From Njordibacter sp028825405 (GTDB lineage: Bacteria; Pseudomonadota; Gammaproteobacteria; Pseudomonadales; Balneatricaceae), in the NCBI RefSeq assembly GCF_047730065.1, contig NZ_CP159829.1, positions 2,418,001 through 2,482,000 on the forward strand: a stretch of 64,000 bases of DNA, given 5' to 3'. Each line of letters opens with the position of its first letter. Position 1 is the first letter of the stretch. Shown piece by piece: positions 26,746 through 35,519 of this stretch. The notes under the pieces were generated by a model. It did not search any database. It saw only the letters and a list, made by a program, of their open reading frames with translations, and was not told where the DNA came from. The translations under genes were made by a program, and so were the position numbers.

Positions 26746-28170
26746 TTATTGATTCAGCCGGAAGGCCACAAACAGTGGTCTTCCCTCTCGCACGATACGC
26801 AGGGAAATTGAACGTTGGATCGGCAATGCTGCTGCTAATTCAACAAACTGCTGAACACTAGAAATGGGCTGATTTGCCATACTCGTAATAACATCCCCAG
26901 GCTTCAGACCCAATTCTTGAGCTACACCCGCGTCCACTTCCAAAATATCGATACCATTGCGGATACGCATAGCCTTTGCTTTCTCTGGCTTCAAAGCCAC
27001 CACCCGCAAACCGATACGTTCCACATACGCACCAGGCTCAGCGGCACTTAGAGTCTCAGCAATGTTTTTAGGAAGATGTCCAATAACCACGTCCACCTCT
27101 ATACTTTTTCCATCTCTGACCAACTGGATCACCACCGATTGATCAGGCGCTATAGCCCCTATAAAGTGTGCTACTTGAGCCGACATAATAATTTCATTGC
27201 CATTGATTTGAGTGATGACATCTCCTGCCTGCAGACCTGCCTCGAGGGCTGGACTATTGTCAAACACTTGAGCAATCAAAGCCCCTGCAGCCTTATCCAA
27301 GCCAAATGACTCTGCTAAATCTTGACTCACTTCTTGAATTTGCACACCCAACCATCCACGAGCAACCTCACCAGTCACCCTTAACTGAGCAACTACTGAG
27401 ATGGCTGTATTGCTGGGGATGGCGAAGCTAAGCCCCATAAAGCCGCCTGAGCGGGTATATATTTGCGAATTGATACCAACAACTTCGCCGTCTAGGTTAA
27501 ACAAGGGGCCACCAGAATTACCCGGGTTAATGGCCACGTCCGTTTGAATAAAAGGCACGTAGGTTTCTGAGCGAAGACTGCGACCTATGGCACTTACTAT
27601 GCCGGCGGTGACCGAATAATCAAAGCCAAATGGTGAGCCAATGGCCAACACCCACTCCCCCACTTTCAACTTATCCGAGTCTGCCATTTTTAGATAAGGT
27701 AGATCTTTTCCATCAATTTTCAACAAGGCTAAATCAGAACGAGGATCTGAGCCAATCAATTCCGCTTCCATTTCACGGCGGTCATTTAAAGCGACGATAA
27801 TTTTATCAGCATCTTTGACTACATGGTGATTGGTTAAAAGGTAACCATCGTCACTAATCAAGAAACCTGAGCCTGATGAACGCGCTTCAGGCACCTGACC
27901 TTGCGGTGGCGATTTTTGCTGCGGAAACTGACGTTCAAAAAAGTGTTTAAATATATCGGGCAACTGCTCTTGACCGGGCATTTCAAACTGGTTACCTGTC
28001 GGTCTTTGAGCAGCAACACGAGAGGTGCTGATATTAACAACAGCTGGAGATGCCTGTTCAACTAATTGTGTAAAGTCGGGCAGCCTTGCAGACCAACTTA
28101 AACTCGCGTAAAGCAATGACCCCAGCAAAATAGTAATGATTTTATAGTTTATGGAGACTCGTTGCGTCAT
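26746..28170 (-). CDS. degP: Periplasmic serine protease, DegP/MucD family
   Basis: This 474-residue Do-like protease/chaperone handles misfolded envelope proteins. A signal peptide covers about residues 1-27. The catalytic triad is His116 (TNHHVV), Asp146 (SDLALL) and Ser219 (GNSGGP). Two PDZ domains follow (about 265-355 and 375-465). It closes the rpoE-rseA-rseC-degP cluster, the order seen with algU-mucA-mucB-mucC-mucD in Pseudomonas. A possible sigma-E promoter lies in the 140-base gap before it. It ends 15 bases from convergent pyk. Confidence 0.95.
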   Translation of the reverse strand: MTQRVSINYKIITILLGSLLYASLSWSARLPDFTQLVEQASPAVVNISTSRVAAQRPTGNQFEMPGQEQLPDIFKHFFERQFPQQKSPPQGQVPEARSSGSGFLISDDGYLLTNHHVVKDADKIIVALNDRREMEAELIGSDPRSDLALLKIDGKDLPYLKMADSDKLKVGEWVLAIGSPFGFDYSVTAGIVSAIGRSLRSETYVPFIQTDVAINPGNSGGPLFNLDGEVVGINSQIYTRSGGFMGLSFAIPSNTAISVVAQLRVTGEVARGWLGVQIQEVSQDLAESFGLDKAAGALIAQVFDNSPALEAGLQAGDVITQINGNEIIMSAQVAHFIGAIAPDQSVVIQLVRDGKSIEVDVVIGHLPKNIAETLSAAEPGAYVERIGLRVVALKPEKAKAMRIRNGIDILEVDAGVAQELGLKPGDVITSMANQPISSVQQFVELAAALPIQRSISLRIVREGRPLFVAFRLNQ

Positions 28171-28236
28171 AGCGCTGTTCCTTTAAAATCTAAATATTTA
28201 ACAAGTAGCATACGCCAGTTTGATAACACGGGTAGC

Positions 28237-28263
28237 TTCGAAGGTTATCCTTTACAAAGTTTT
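28237..28263 (-). promoter_or_regulatory. Possible sigma-E promoter of degP
   Basis: On the minus strand AAAACTT (28263-28257) is followed by a 15-base spacer and TCGAA (28241-28237). This resembles the extracytoplasmic sigma-E pattern (G)GAACTT - N15-17 - TCTGA/TCAAA, with mismatches in both boxes. It lies about 70 bases upstream of the degP start. The call rests on position and partial match only. Confidence 0.35.
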
Positions 28264-28310
28264 TCAGTTAGCGGTGGCCTGTGCTCAATCTGAGGTGAAC
28301 TACTGCAAAA

Positions 28311-28826
28311 TTAGTCTGTCATCAATTGCAGTGCTTGCACATATTCTGAGGGCTGCTGGCGCAGTATAACGGGCTGCCATTGGTTAGATGCTAGGACTGC
28401 CTCACTTTGGCTGTACCAGCGCAAGAACAATAAACCAAGGCCTAAACCTAACAAAGCGGCGACCACAGTTGCCGGCTCAGACAATGTCAACCATTGCGCT
28501 AACAAAGCACAGGCCAACATCCATACCAATGGCATAGCAAAGGTCAACACACTGGCTTTGATAAAGGCTTTTTGGGGAATACCAAGCACCACTTCATCAC
28601 CCACATTAAGGGTCATATGTTGCGGTATAGGCAATTCAATACGCGAACGCTTACAGTCGGTCGCTTGATTCATGAGTCGTTGACCACAGCCACTCTTCAT
28701 GCTGCATGAATTACAGGTGCTAAGGCGCAGAGTATCTAACCAGACTGAGGTCTGGTCAATTGCTTGCACATGAGCAACTTGCTCAATCATAGAATTTTGA
28801 ATATCAGAACTTGGGGTGTTAGCCAT
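28311..28826 (-). CDS. rseC: SoxR-reducing system / sigma-E regulatory protein RseC
   Basis: This 171-residue inner-membrane protein belongs to the RseC/MucC family. The N-terminal cytoplasmic part carries a cysteine cluster, Cys38, Cys41 and Cys47 (CNSCSMKSGC), followed by a beta-rich region (VGDEVVLGIP) and two transmembrane helices at about 89-112 and 116-136. Family members modulate sigma-E activity and, in rsx contexts, SoxR reduction. It lies 29 bases downstream of the rseA-like gene. Confidence 0.92.
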   Translation of the reverse strand: MANTPSSDIQNSMIEQVAHVQAIDQTSVWLDTLRLSTCNSCSMKSGCGQRLMNQATDCKRSRIELPIPQHMTLNVGDEVVLGIPQKAFIKASVLTFAMPLVWMLACALLAQWLTLSEPATVVAALLGLGLGLLFLRWYSQSEAVLASNQWQPVILRQQPSEYVQALQLMTD

Positions 28827-28855
28827 GGGTAAAGCCCTGCGCTCTTTCGAGCCGT

Positions 28856-29707
28856 TTATTTAGGCTTAAAGGATACCACAGAGCCTGCGACTTGCTCACC
28901 CTGCTGCAAGCTTAATTGACCTACTATGGTGACAAACATGGGCTCGCCAGCATGCATCATGGATTGACCCAAAACAAGATTTGACCCAGCAAAAGCATAT
29001 CCTTCTGCGATGGTACGGCCATTTAATGCTTCAATATAAAGCGTAAAGCTGGCATCTCCATTACTGTAGGTTAATACTTCTCTAGGGGCCTGATCTACTG
29101 ATTCTAGATTGCGCTGGGTTAACACAAACCCGGCCGGTAAACCTGCCACTGACCAACGTGCTTGAGACGCATTAACGGCTTCTATTGGTGCAGGAAGACG
29201 GATAATGTCATTCGTATTTTCAACTACAGTGCGAGTCTTTCCAACACTAGATAAGGCAATACTAGTGTTGCTATTTCTAGGCTCTAGCAAAACCACCCCA
29301 GGTTGCACTGGAATCATTTGAGGCTGCATTGCAACTCCCAAGCGTTGGCCGCCCAACACCATTACTACCGTCACACTTGCAGCAATTGCCAATCCAGCAA
29401 CGGGATGCCAGAAACGGTCAAACTTACTCATTTTTGTCTTGGTGTCAGCACCTAATTGAGTGTAGGTTGTCTCGGTGTCAATGGCATGACGCACCCTATG
29501 CGCTAAATCTAAGTTTAATGATGCATGATTAGCTTCACGCTTTAAAGCCGCACTCGCCAATTGATAACGCGCCCATTTAAGGCGCACTTGCTCGTCGGTC
29601 TGACTGGCTTTTAACACACGCTGAAGTTCCAGTGGCTGGGCTGCATCATCCATTACTGCAGATAATGACTCACTGATTGAATCGGCGTTGGTATGAGTAG
29701 ATGTCAA
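28856..29707 (-). CDS. rseA: Anti-sigma-E factor RseA fused to RseB/MucB C-terminal-like domain
   Basis: I start this gene at TTG 29707 (283 residues) because AGGAAG lies seven bases upstream; a TTG at 29749 would add 14. Residues about 10-75 look like the RseA/MucA anti-sigma domain (ESLSAVMDD ... WARYQLASAALK). One transmembrane helix spans about 102-122. The periplasmic part is unusually long: about 183-280 reads like the RseB/MucB C-terminal domain (WSVAGLPAGFVL, EVLTYSNGDASFTLYIE, VTIVGQL). RseA proteins are typically near 200 residues, with RseB encoded separately. No rseB lies between this gene and rseC. I infer that sensing has been reduced to one fused protein. Confidence 0.8.
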   Translation of the reverse strand: MTSTHTNADSISESLSAVMDDAAQPLELQRVLKASQTDEQVRLKWARYQLASAALKREANHASLNLDLAHRVRHAIDTETTYTQLGADTKTKMSKFDRFWHPVAGLAIAASVTVVMVLGGQRLGVAMQPQMIPVQPGVVLLEPRNSNTSIALSSVGKTRTVVENTNDIIRLPAPIEAVNASQARWSVAGLPAGFVLTQRNLESVDQAPREVLTYSNGDASFTLYIEALNGRTIAEGYAFAGSNLVLGQSMMHAGEPMFVTIVGQLSLQQGEQVAGSVVSFKPK

Positions 29708-29796
29708 AATGTAGCTTCCTAAATTTAACTTACCCAAGTTGGACGTCAACTAGGCTGTTTGGTTCAACTTTATTTTCAAAGCGTTTAAATCCCTGA

Positions 29797-30399
29797 CTAA
29801 TCACGGTCCATTAACTTAGCCACTTCTTTGTCTACAGCATCTCTCGCCCGAAATATACGCGAACGAACAGTGCCAACGGGGCAGTCCATCACTTCCGCAA
29901 TTTGTTCATAGCTCATGCCTTCAAACTCTCTCAAAGTTAGTGCTGTCCTCAAATCATCAGGCAATTTTTCTAGGGTAGCAAAAACTTTGTCTTGCAATTG
30001 GTCTCGGGCCATTAGGTTTTCTGGCGTATCAACATCAGCCATAACATCTGCACTGCCGTAGTCACCGTAGTCGTTAACATCGACATCCACATCAGGTGGT
30101 CTCCGATTACGTGCCACCAAATAGTTTTTTGCGGTATTAATCGCAATCCGATAGAGCCATGTATAAAACTGACTATCCCCGCGAAAGTTAGCCAGTGCAC
30201 GGTAAGCCTTAATAAAGGCCTCTTGGCTTACATCCATCGACTCATGATGATCTTTGACATAGCGGCCCACTAAGCTAATAATTTTATGCTGATACTTAAG
30301 TACCAGTAAATCGAAGGCGCGCTTATCTCCAGCTTGAACTCGTTCGACAAGCTGCTGGTCAGTCTGTGTGGGTGAGGTTAACGCCTTGGCATCAGGCAC
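29797..30399 (-). CDS. rpoE: RNA polymerase sigma-E factor (RpoE/AlgU)
   Basis: This 200-residue ECF sigma factor directs transcription of the envelope-stress regulon. Region 2 (about 22-95, including DVSQEAFIKAYRAL and FYTWLYRIAINTAKN) and region 4 (about 140-190, LREFEGMSYEQIAEVMDCPVGTVRSRI split over two helices) are complete. The start is GTG with AAGGAA five bases upstream. It is the first gene of the stress cluster and is divergent from nadB, as in many gammaproteobacteria. Confidence 0.96.
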   Translation of the reverse strand: MPDAKALTSPTQTDQQLVERVQAGDKRAFDLLVLKYQHKIISLVGRYVKDHHESMDVSQEAFIKAYRALANFRGDSQFYTWLYRIAINTAKNYLVARNRRPPDVDVDVNDYGDYGSADVMADVDTPENLMARDQLQDKVFATLEKLPDDLRTALTLREFEGMSYEQIAEVMDCPVGTVRSRIFRARDAVDKEVAKLMDRD

Positions 30400-30540
30400 T
30401 TAATTTCCTTATCCTGAAAACTATGGATATACAATTAACAAAACATGTTCATTTAAATAATGCAACAAGAGTACAGTAGATTGACTCAGCTGGCACGAAT
30501 TTCTGCCACAATTAGCTTTTAACATTGCCAATCTCCAAGC

Positions 30541-30546
30541 TATAAT
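30541..30546 (+). promoter_or_regulatory. -10 box of the probable nadB promoter
   Basis: A perfect TATAAT stands 32 bases before the preferred nadB ATG. The -35 partner is weak (TTTAAC at 30518-30523 with a 17-base spacer). The box places the transcript start near 30553, just upstream of the alternative TTG start at 30566; that TTG would have almost no leader for ribosome binding, which favours ATG 30578. Confidence 0.5.
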
Positions 30547-30577
30547 AAGACATCCTGCTTATACCTTGATTTCCCTT

Positions 30578-32182
30578 ATGCAACACGATATTCAATACGA
30601 TGTACTGATCATTGGATCGGGCGCCGCTGGCCTAAGCTTAGGTTTACAGCTATCTACCACGCGGAAAGTAGCTATTATCAGTAAAGACGAATTAGATGCT
30701 GGCGCCTCGGCTAAAGCTCAGGGCGGCATTGCGGCAGTATTAGATAAACAAGACCGCATTGATAATCATATTCAAGATACCCTAATTGCTGGAGCTAACT
30801 TAGGTGATCCAGAGGCCATTCAATTTACTGTTGAACAAGCCAAGGCCAGCATTGATTGGCTTATTGAACAACGAGTACCTTTTACTGAGGACCAAGATGA
30901 TGCCTCTGGTTACCATCTAACTCAAGAAGGAGGCCACAGTCATCGGCGCATAATTCATGCCGCTGACTGGACTGGACTCGCCGTCACCAGCACCCTAATT
31001 GAACGAGCTACAGAAGCAGAGAATCTAGATTTGTTAAGCCATCAGGTGGCGATCGACCTGATTACCCGTGCGAAGCTAGGACTACCCGGCAACCGCTGCT
31101 TGGGCGCCTATGTGCTGGATCAAAAAACCGGCCATGTGAATACCTTTAAAGCCCCCTGTGTGATTTTGGCAACAGGAGGTGCGAGTAAGGTATACCTTTA
31201 CACAAGTAACTTAGACGGTTCATCCGGTGATGGCATTGCCATGGCTTGGCGGGCCGGTTGTCGATTGGCTAACATGGAATTTAATCAATTCCACCCGACC
31301 TGCCTGTATCATTCTCAAGCAAAGTCATTTTTAATTTCAGAGGCCATTCGTGGTGAAGGGGGCAAACTAGTGCTCGCCGATGGTGAGCCTTTTATGCATC
31401 GCTTTGATGACCGCTTAGAGTTAGCGCCAAGGGATATTGTTGCCCGAGCCATAGACCATGAAATGAAACGTCTAGGCGATGACTGTGTTTATCTGGACAT
31501 CAGTCACCGAGGACGAGATTTTGTGCAATCCCACTTTCCCAACATATACCAACGCTGCATGGACCTTGGTATAGACATCGCTAAGGATCCCATTCCCGTG
31601 GTTCCTGCAGCCCATTATACCTGCGGTGGCATTATTACTAACCAAGATGGCATGACCGATATTGATGGACTATATGCCGTGGGTGAAACAGCATTTACCG
31701 GTTTGCATGGCGCCAATCGTTTGGCGAGTAATTCATTGTTGGAATGTTTTGTCTATGGCCACGCTGCGGCTCGGCACATCGAAACCAACTGGAGCCAAGC
31801 GGCATTAGATGAGCTTATTCCAGCCTGGGATGAAAGCCAAGTGAAGGACTCCGATGAGGACGTGATCATCTCCCATAATTGGGACGAATTACGGCGTTTT
31901 ATGTGGGATTATGTGGGTATAGTGCGAACGGACAAACGTTTGACGAGGGCCCAGCACCGCGTCGAAATGTTATTAAGTGAAATAGATGAGTTTTACAGTA
32001 ACTATCGTATCAGTGGTGACCTGATTGAACTGCGTAATTTAGCCTTAGTCGCCTCAATTATTATCCATAGTGCTCAGCAACGCAAAGAAAGTCGAGGATT
32101 ACACTTTACTTTAGACTACCCAAATTCCTTGCCCGTAGCCCGTAACACCATTTTGACGCCAACTAACTTCGATTGGCAATAG
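30578..32182 (+). CDS. nadB: L-aspartate oxidase
   Basis: This 534-residue FAD enzyme oxidises L-aspartate to iminoaspartate, the first step of NAD synthesis. The FAD-binding GSGAAGLSLGL lies near the N-terminus; AKAQGGIA, EGGHSHRRIIHAADWTG and HYTCGGI mark the flavoprotein active site shared with succinate dehydrogenase and fumarate reductase. ATG 30578 matches family N-termini better than the TTG at 30566. Its last 20 bases overlap the convergent ygfX-like gene. Confidence 0.95.
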   Translation: MQHDIQYDVLIIGSGAAGLSLGLQLSTTRKVAIISKDELDAGASAKAQGGIAAVLDKQDRIDNHIQDTLIAGANLGDPEAIQFTVEQAKASIDWLIEQRVPFTEDQDDASGYHLTQEGGHSHRRIIHAADWTGLAVTSTLIERATEAENLDLLSHQVAIDLITRAKLGLPGNRCLGAYVLDQKTGHVNTFKAPCVILATGGASKVYLYTSNLDGSSGDGIAMAWRAGCRLANMEFNQFHPTCLYHSQAKSFLISEAIRGEGGKLVLADGEPFMHRFDDRLELAPRDIVARAIDHEMKRLGDDCVYLDISHRGRDFVQSHFPNIYQRCMDLGIDIAKDPIPVVPAAHYTCGGIITNQDGMTDIDGLYAVGETAFTGLHGANRLASNSLLECFVYGHAAARHIETNWSQAALDELIPAWDESQVKDSDEDVIISHNWDELRRFMWDYVGIVRTDKRLTRAQHRVEMLLSEIDEFYSNYRISGDLIELRNLALVASIIIHSAQQRKESRGLHFTLDYPNSLPVARNTILTPTNFDWQ

Positions 32183-32606
32183 GGATTTGCTGATACCAGC
32201 GACCAAATACTCTGAGTTTACGCAGCTCATTGACTGGACCACTATCAATCATTAAGGGCCACCAAAACTGGCCGCCTCCAGCCACTGCGATATGCAGGGT
32301 GATGAAGTAAGGGTTAAAACCAGACTTAGCCATTAACTGACCCTGTACCTGCTGACCATTTTTTAAATAACAACAAAATTCATCAGGCGTCCATCTCATT
32401 GCCACCACACTAGTGCCGGCATTGAGCCAAGCGTAGTGCCAGACCCAGCCACCAATGACTGACCCCGTCAATAAAAAATACGCCAGTATCAGCCAAAACT
32501 CGCGCAAAATTCCTATACTGCAAAGACTTAACCCAATCCAAACTATGATCGCGTAGTAAGTTAGATGGATTAAAGCCTTAAGCTGGAATTTGGCTCGACT
32601 GAGCAT
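32163..32606 (-). CDS. YgfX/CptA-like membrane protein
   Basis: This 147-residue protein has two N-terminal transmembrane helices (about 11-30 and 36-57) followed by a soluble beta-rich domain. Position directly after sdhE, with a 29-base overlap, matches the sdhE-ygfX pair. In Escherichia coli YgfX (CptA) has been described both as a membrane partner of SdhE and as a toxin acting on the cytoskeleton. Sequence similarity here is judged mainly from layout and neighbours. Confidence 0.7.
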   Translation of the reverse strand: MLSRAKFQLKALIHLTYYAIIVWIGLSLCSIGILREFWLILAYFLLTGSVIGGWVWHYAWLNAGTSVVAMRWTPDEFCCYLKNGQQVQGQLMAKSGFNPYFITLHIAVAGGGQFWWPLMIDSGPVNELRKLRVFGRWYQQIPIANRS

Positions 32607-32844
32607 AGTCTTTCACTTGCTGAACCATCGCCGCTAACTCTTCATCATCACTATGGGCATGACCCATAAACCAAGTAAATAAATCAGGATCTTGCTGACT
32701 CAGCAAACGCACATAGACTTGCTGCTGATCAGCACTGATTAAAGGTAGTGCATGAGCCGCAAACGGTCCCAGCAAAACATCTAATTCCAACATGCCACGG
32801 CGACTGTGCCATACTTGTCGCTTTAATTCTGTCTCATTCAACAT
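32578..32844 (-). CDS. sdhE: FAD assembly factor SdhE
   Basis: This small protein (88 residues) promotes covalent flavinylation of succinate dehydrogenase and fumarate reductase. The conserved RRGMLELD carries the RGxxE motif. I chose ATG 32844, preceded by a strong CGGAGGAA; an upstream in-frame start at 32925 adds 27 residues that do not resemble the family. It is divergent from ygfZ with a 104-base gap, the enterobacterial arrangement. Confidence 0.93.
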   Translation of the reverse strand: MLNETELKRQVWHSRRGMLELDVLLGPFAAHALPLISADQQQVYVRLLSQQDPDLFTWFMGHAHSDDEELAAMVQQVKDYAQSSQIPA

Positions 32845-32948
32845 TGAATTCCTCCGTTGTAACCCATACCATAGGGGGCAGAGTGCTATGTTAGCGCAAA
32901 GCGCAAAAACATGCCTGCTAGGCATCCCTATTTAGATCATTAAAGACC

Positions 32949-33905
32949 ATGAAACAAACCTATTTTTGCCCATTAGATCATTTTGGTAGTGTCAGTTTAA
33001 CTGGCCAAGATGCCCAGACGTTTTTGCAAGGCCAGATCACATGTGACGTCAATAAAGTTACTCCATCACAGGGGCAAGCAGGCGCTTACTGTACCCCTAA
33101 AGGTAACGTTATTGCCAACTTCGATTTGGTAGCCCATGCCGACACCTTGTTACTCCACATGCCCTTGAGCATAGTGCCCAGTGTACAACAAGCTTTAGCT
33201 AAGTATATTGTATTCTCTAAAGCCGAACTGCACGACAGTAGCGCAACTTGGTGTCGTTTCGCCATCTGGGGGGACGCTGCAACTGAATGTATAACAGAGG
33301 CCATTGGTTCAGCGCCAAACAGTCACCTTGGTAGCATTCAAAATGAAAGCAGCTTAGCTTGGGGCATGCAATCAGAGACTAGTGAATTTATTGCTTATTG
33401 TCGCCCAGAAGATAAAGCACAGGTCATAGGGTTATTGGAACAACGCGCAAGCTTAGCTGAAGTCAATGCATGGGAAACGCTACAAATTGATCAAGGGCTG
33501 ATGTATGTCACGCCAGATATCAGTGACAGCTACGTTCCACAAATGCTTAATTTACAGGCCACAGGGGCTATCGATTTTAAAAAAGGCTGTTATACGGGCC
33601 AAGAAATTGTGGCGCGCATGCAGTATTTAGGCAAATTAAAGCGTCACTTATTTATTGGCCAGGTCCATTCAAGTCAAGCCGTGATGGTGGGCCAACAAAT
33701 TGACGCTAATAAGCGTAAAAATGTGGGTCGCATCACCAGTGCAGCGCCTAATGGAGAGCACACCTACAGGTTTACCGCAGTCATTAATCGCACAGAGGCG
33801 CAAGCAGAAGAACTACACTTGCATGAACAAGACAAGAGCATTATTTCTTTGTCACCTTTGCCCTACGAAATTGACCCGCAAGTTTTTGAACGCATCAAAC
33901 TTTAA
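32949..33905 (+). CDS. ygfZ: tRNA-modifying protein YgfZ (folate-dependent, Fe-S cluster repair)
   Basis: This 318-residue member of the glycine cleavage T-protein/COG0354 family supports maintenance of certain [4Fe-4S] enzymes such as MiaB. The signature KGCYTGQEIVAR with its conserved Cys is at about 214-225. The N-terminal FLQGQITCDV and YCTPKG segments fit the folate-binding fold. It is next to sdhE-ygfX, as usual. A weak hairpin lies about 90 bases downstream. Confidence 0.94.
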   Translation: MKQTYFCPLDHFGSVSLTGQDAQTFLQGQITCDVNKVTPSQGQAGAYCTPKGNVIANFDLVAHADTLLLHMPLSIVPSVQQALAKYIVFSKAELHDSSATWCRFAIWGDAATECITEAIGSAPNSHLGSIQNESSLAWGMQSETSEFIAYCRPEDKAQVIGLLEQRASLAEVNAWETLQIDQGLMYVTPDISDSYVPQMLNLQATGAIDFKKGCYTGQEIVARMQYLGKLKRHLFIGQVHSSQAVMVGQQIDANKRKNVGRITSAAPNGEHTYRFTAVINRTEAQAEELHLHEQDKSIISLSPLPYEIDPQVFERIKL

Positions 33906-33993
33906 ACCCATGCACTTTGATGCGCCCCAGTCAATAATGTAGATAGCATTTGCAACAAAACCTACCACTCAGTGAGGCAGGGCTTAATCAACT

Positions 33994-34010
33994 AAGCCAG
34001 GCCTTGGCTT
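33994..34010 (+). terminator. Possible weak terminator after ygfZ
   Basis: AAGCCA pairs with TGGCTT around a five-base loop and is followed by TTATT. The stem is short and the T-tract imperfect, so termination efficiency is doubtful. Confidence 0.4.
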
Positions 34011-34055
34011 TTATTAAGCCTCAGATTAAGTAAAAGATTAAGCATAGGATTAACC

Positions 34056-34772
34056 ATGAACGCACCTATATGTGAGCTGACTATATTAGGCAATGGCTAC
34101 TGCGGTTCGCGCCTGTATGCAAACCATAGTAACGCTCGAATAACGAGTCGCACACCAACCCTTGATGAACACATTTATTTCCAATTAGACGATCAGACAT
34201 CATGGCACAACATTCCAACATCCAAGCAAGTTTTGTGGACTTTTGCTTGCTGCAATAGTGACTTAGAAAACCGTTTTTTCACGTTTCTCAAACAGCGCTG
34301 CGAACAAGTCTTTATTTATTCAACCACCTCAGTCTACGAGCATAAGTTTGAAGGACAAGTGATTGACGAAATGAGTGCTATTGACCGCACTAAAGCCCGC
34401 GCCTCGGCGGAAGAAAACTATCGGCAACAGGGGGCTTGCCTGTTAACTCTTTGTGGTATTGCGGGCCCTGATCGAAGCCCCATAAACTGGCTTAACAAGG
34501 GCCGCATCAAAAACGCCAATAAAGAGGTGAATTTAATACACGTCGATGACATCGTCTCAATCACCAAATTATTGTTAACTCAAAAACTTGCCCGTATTAG
34601 GCTCAATCTCGCGCCAGGGAAAACTTATTCTTGGAGGGACATTGCTCACACTAATAACTACATCTTCTCTGATGAGGCTTTGGCACACAAGGCATCTAAG
34701 AAGCTCATAGCTAATGCTCATTTGCGCAACTACCTAAGGCAAGATTATGTATTCATCAACCCCATCCAATGA
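34056..34772 (+). CDS. NAD-dependent epimerase/dehydratase-like (SDR) protein
   Basis: This 238-residue protein looks like an extended short-chain dehydrogenase of the YeeZ-like type. The N-terminal ILGNGYCGSRL keeps the glycine-rich nucleotide loop, STTSVYEH resembles the S...Y catalytic surroundings, and VNLIHVDDIV matches the usual substrate-domain motif. The protein is short and lacks an evident YxxxK, so activity is uncertain. AGGA precedes the ATG. Substrate is unknown. It stands alone between ygfZ and a membrane protein of unknown function. Confidence 0.65.
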   Translation: MNAPICELTILGNGYCGSRLYANHSNARITSRTPTLDEHIYFQLDDQTSWHNIPTSKQVLWTFACCNSDLENRFFTFLKQRCEQVFIYSTTSVYEHKFEGQVIDEMSAIDRTKARASAEENYRQQGACLLTLCGIAGPDRSPINWLNKGRIKNANKEVNLIHVDDIVSITKLLLTQKLARIRLNLAPGKTYSWRDIAHTNNYIFSDEALAHKASKKLIANAHLRNYLRQDYVFINPIQ

Positions 34773-34846
34773 AACCAGCATGCAGGCTTTAGTCGCTGCG
34801 CGTGGCTGAGCGCTTTTAATTGGGTTTAACCTAGAGTTTGCATAAA

Positions 34847-34888
34847 TACGGTTAGCTTAAACACGGTTAACTTAAAAAGGGCTAGCTT
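34847..34888. repeat. Imperfect short tandem repeats
   Basis: ACGGTTAGCTTAAA, ACGGTTAACTTAAA and GGGCTAGCTTGA follow one another with a few changes. They fill part of the gap between the SDR-like gene and the convergent membrane-protein gene. Their role is unknown. Confidence 0.55.
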
Positions 34889-34912
34889 GACCTAGACACA
34901 GCAGAGTTAGTC

Positions 34913-35284
34913 TTAATTTTGATGACGATTTCTGTGCCAAGCCACAACACGAGTGACTATGGCAATGGGGATGGCATTGAAAATAATTAAACTACTCAAG
35001 ATGACCCGCATTAAGTCGCTACCATCTCGGTAGTAGGTCTGATTACCTGCCAAGTAAGCTTGGTAGCAATGATCGGGACCATCCAAAGGTAAGAATGTAT
35101 AATTAATGATGCCCTCTAATAGGCGCCAATAGTTTTGCCTCTCATGGGCCGCATGTCGAACGTTGTAGCCCACGCGGGCAGAAATAGTTGAATCTGCATA
35201 ACCACCAGCTAAGGCATTACCAAGTTGATCAATGGCGATAAGTACGGAATAAAGCCAACCGCGATACCCTAGTGTGTCTGTCAT
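34913..35284 (-). CDS. Uncharacterised small membrane protein
   Basis: This 123-residue protein has a hydrophobic N-terminal segment (about 8-28, LYSVLIAIDQLGNALAGG) and a clear C-terminal transmembrane helix (about 90-112). Between them are RVGYNVRHAA and an LEGIINYTFLPLDGPDHC stretch. Proteins with this IDQLGNAL / PLDGPDHC pattern recur as hypotheticals in gammaproteobacteria and some phages, from memory. I cannot assign a function. It faces the SDR-like gene and is divergent from chrA. Confidence 0.65.
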   Translation of the reverse strand: MTDTLGYRGWLYSVLIAIDQLGNALAGGYADSTISARVGYNVRHAAHERQNYWRLLEGIINYTFLPLDGPDHCYQAYLAGNQTYYRDGSDLMRVILSSLIIFNAIPIAIVTRVVAWHRNRHQN

Positions 35285-35445
35285 TTTTAAACCCTACGTT
35301 GACTTAAGTATTAGCTTAGCAGGTTTACATTATACGCATTGAGTGAGTTTGAGTTAAACCCGGCAGACTCTGGTTTAGTCTTTTTAATTGCCAGAGAAAG
35401 GCCGTTGAGGTAGCTTAAGGAAAGTTTTCATCATTGGAAAAGTAG

Positions 35446-35457
35446 TGTGTATACACA
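35446..35457. promoter_or_regulatory. Perfect 12-bp palindrome upstream of chrA
   Basis: TGTGTATACACA lies 62 bases before the preferred chrA start and 162 bases before the divergent unknown gene. It could be an operator for a local regulator, but no regulator gene is adjacent. Confidence 0.35.
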
Positions 35458-35519
35458 ACCCTCTATTTTCTGTGATAACCACTCATGTTAGGTTCACCAA
35501 TCCAAAAAGGCACAGAGCG

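Noticed and set aside
30400..30480. Sigma-E autoregulatory promoter upstream of rpoE
   Set aside because: A GAACAT occurs on the minus strand, but no acceptable -10 lies at the right distance.
30491..30507. Sigma-54 promoter-like TGGCACG upstream of nadB
   Set aside because: The downstream GC is one base out of register with the required GG-N10-GC spacing, and no enhancer-binding regulator is nearby.
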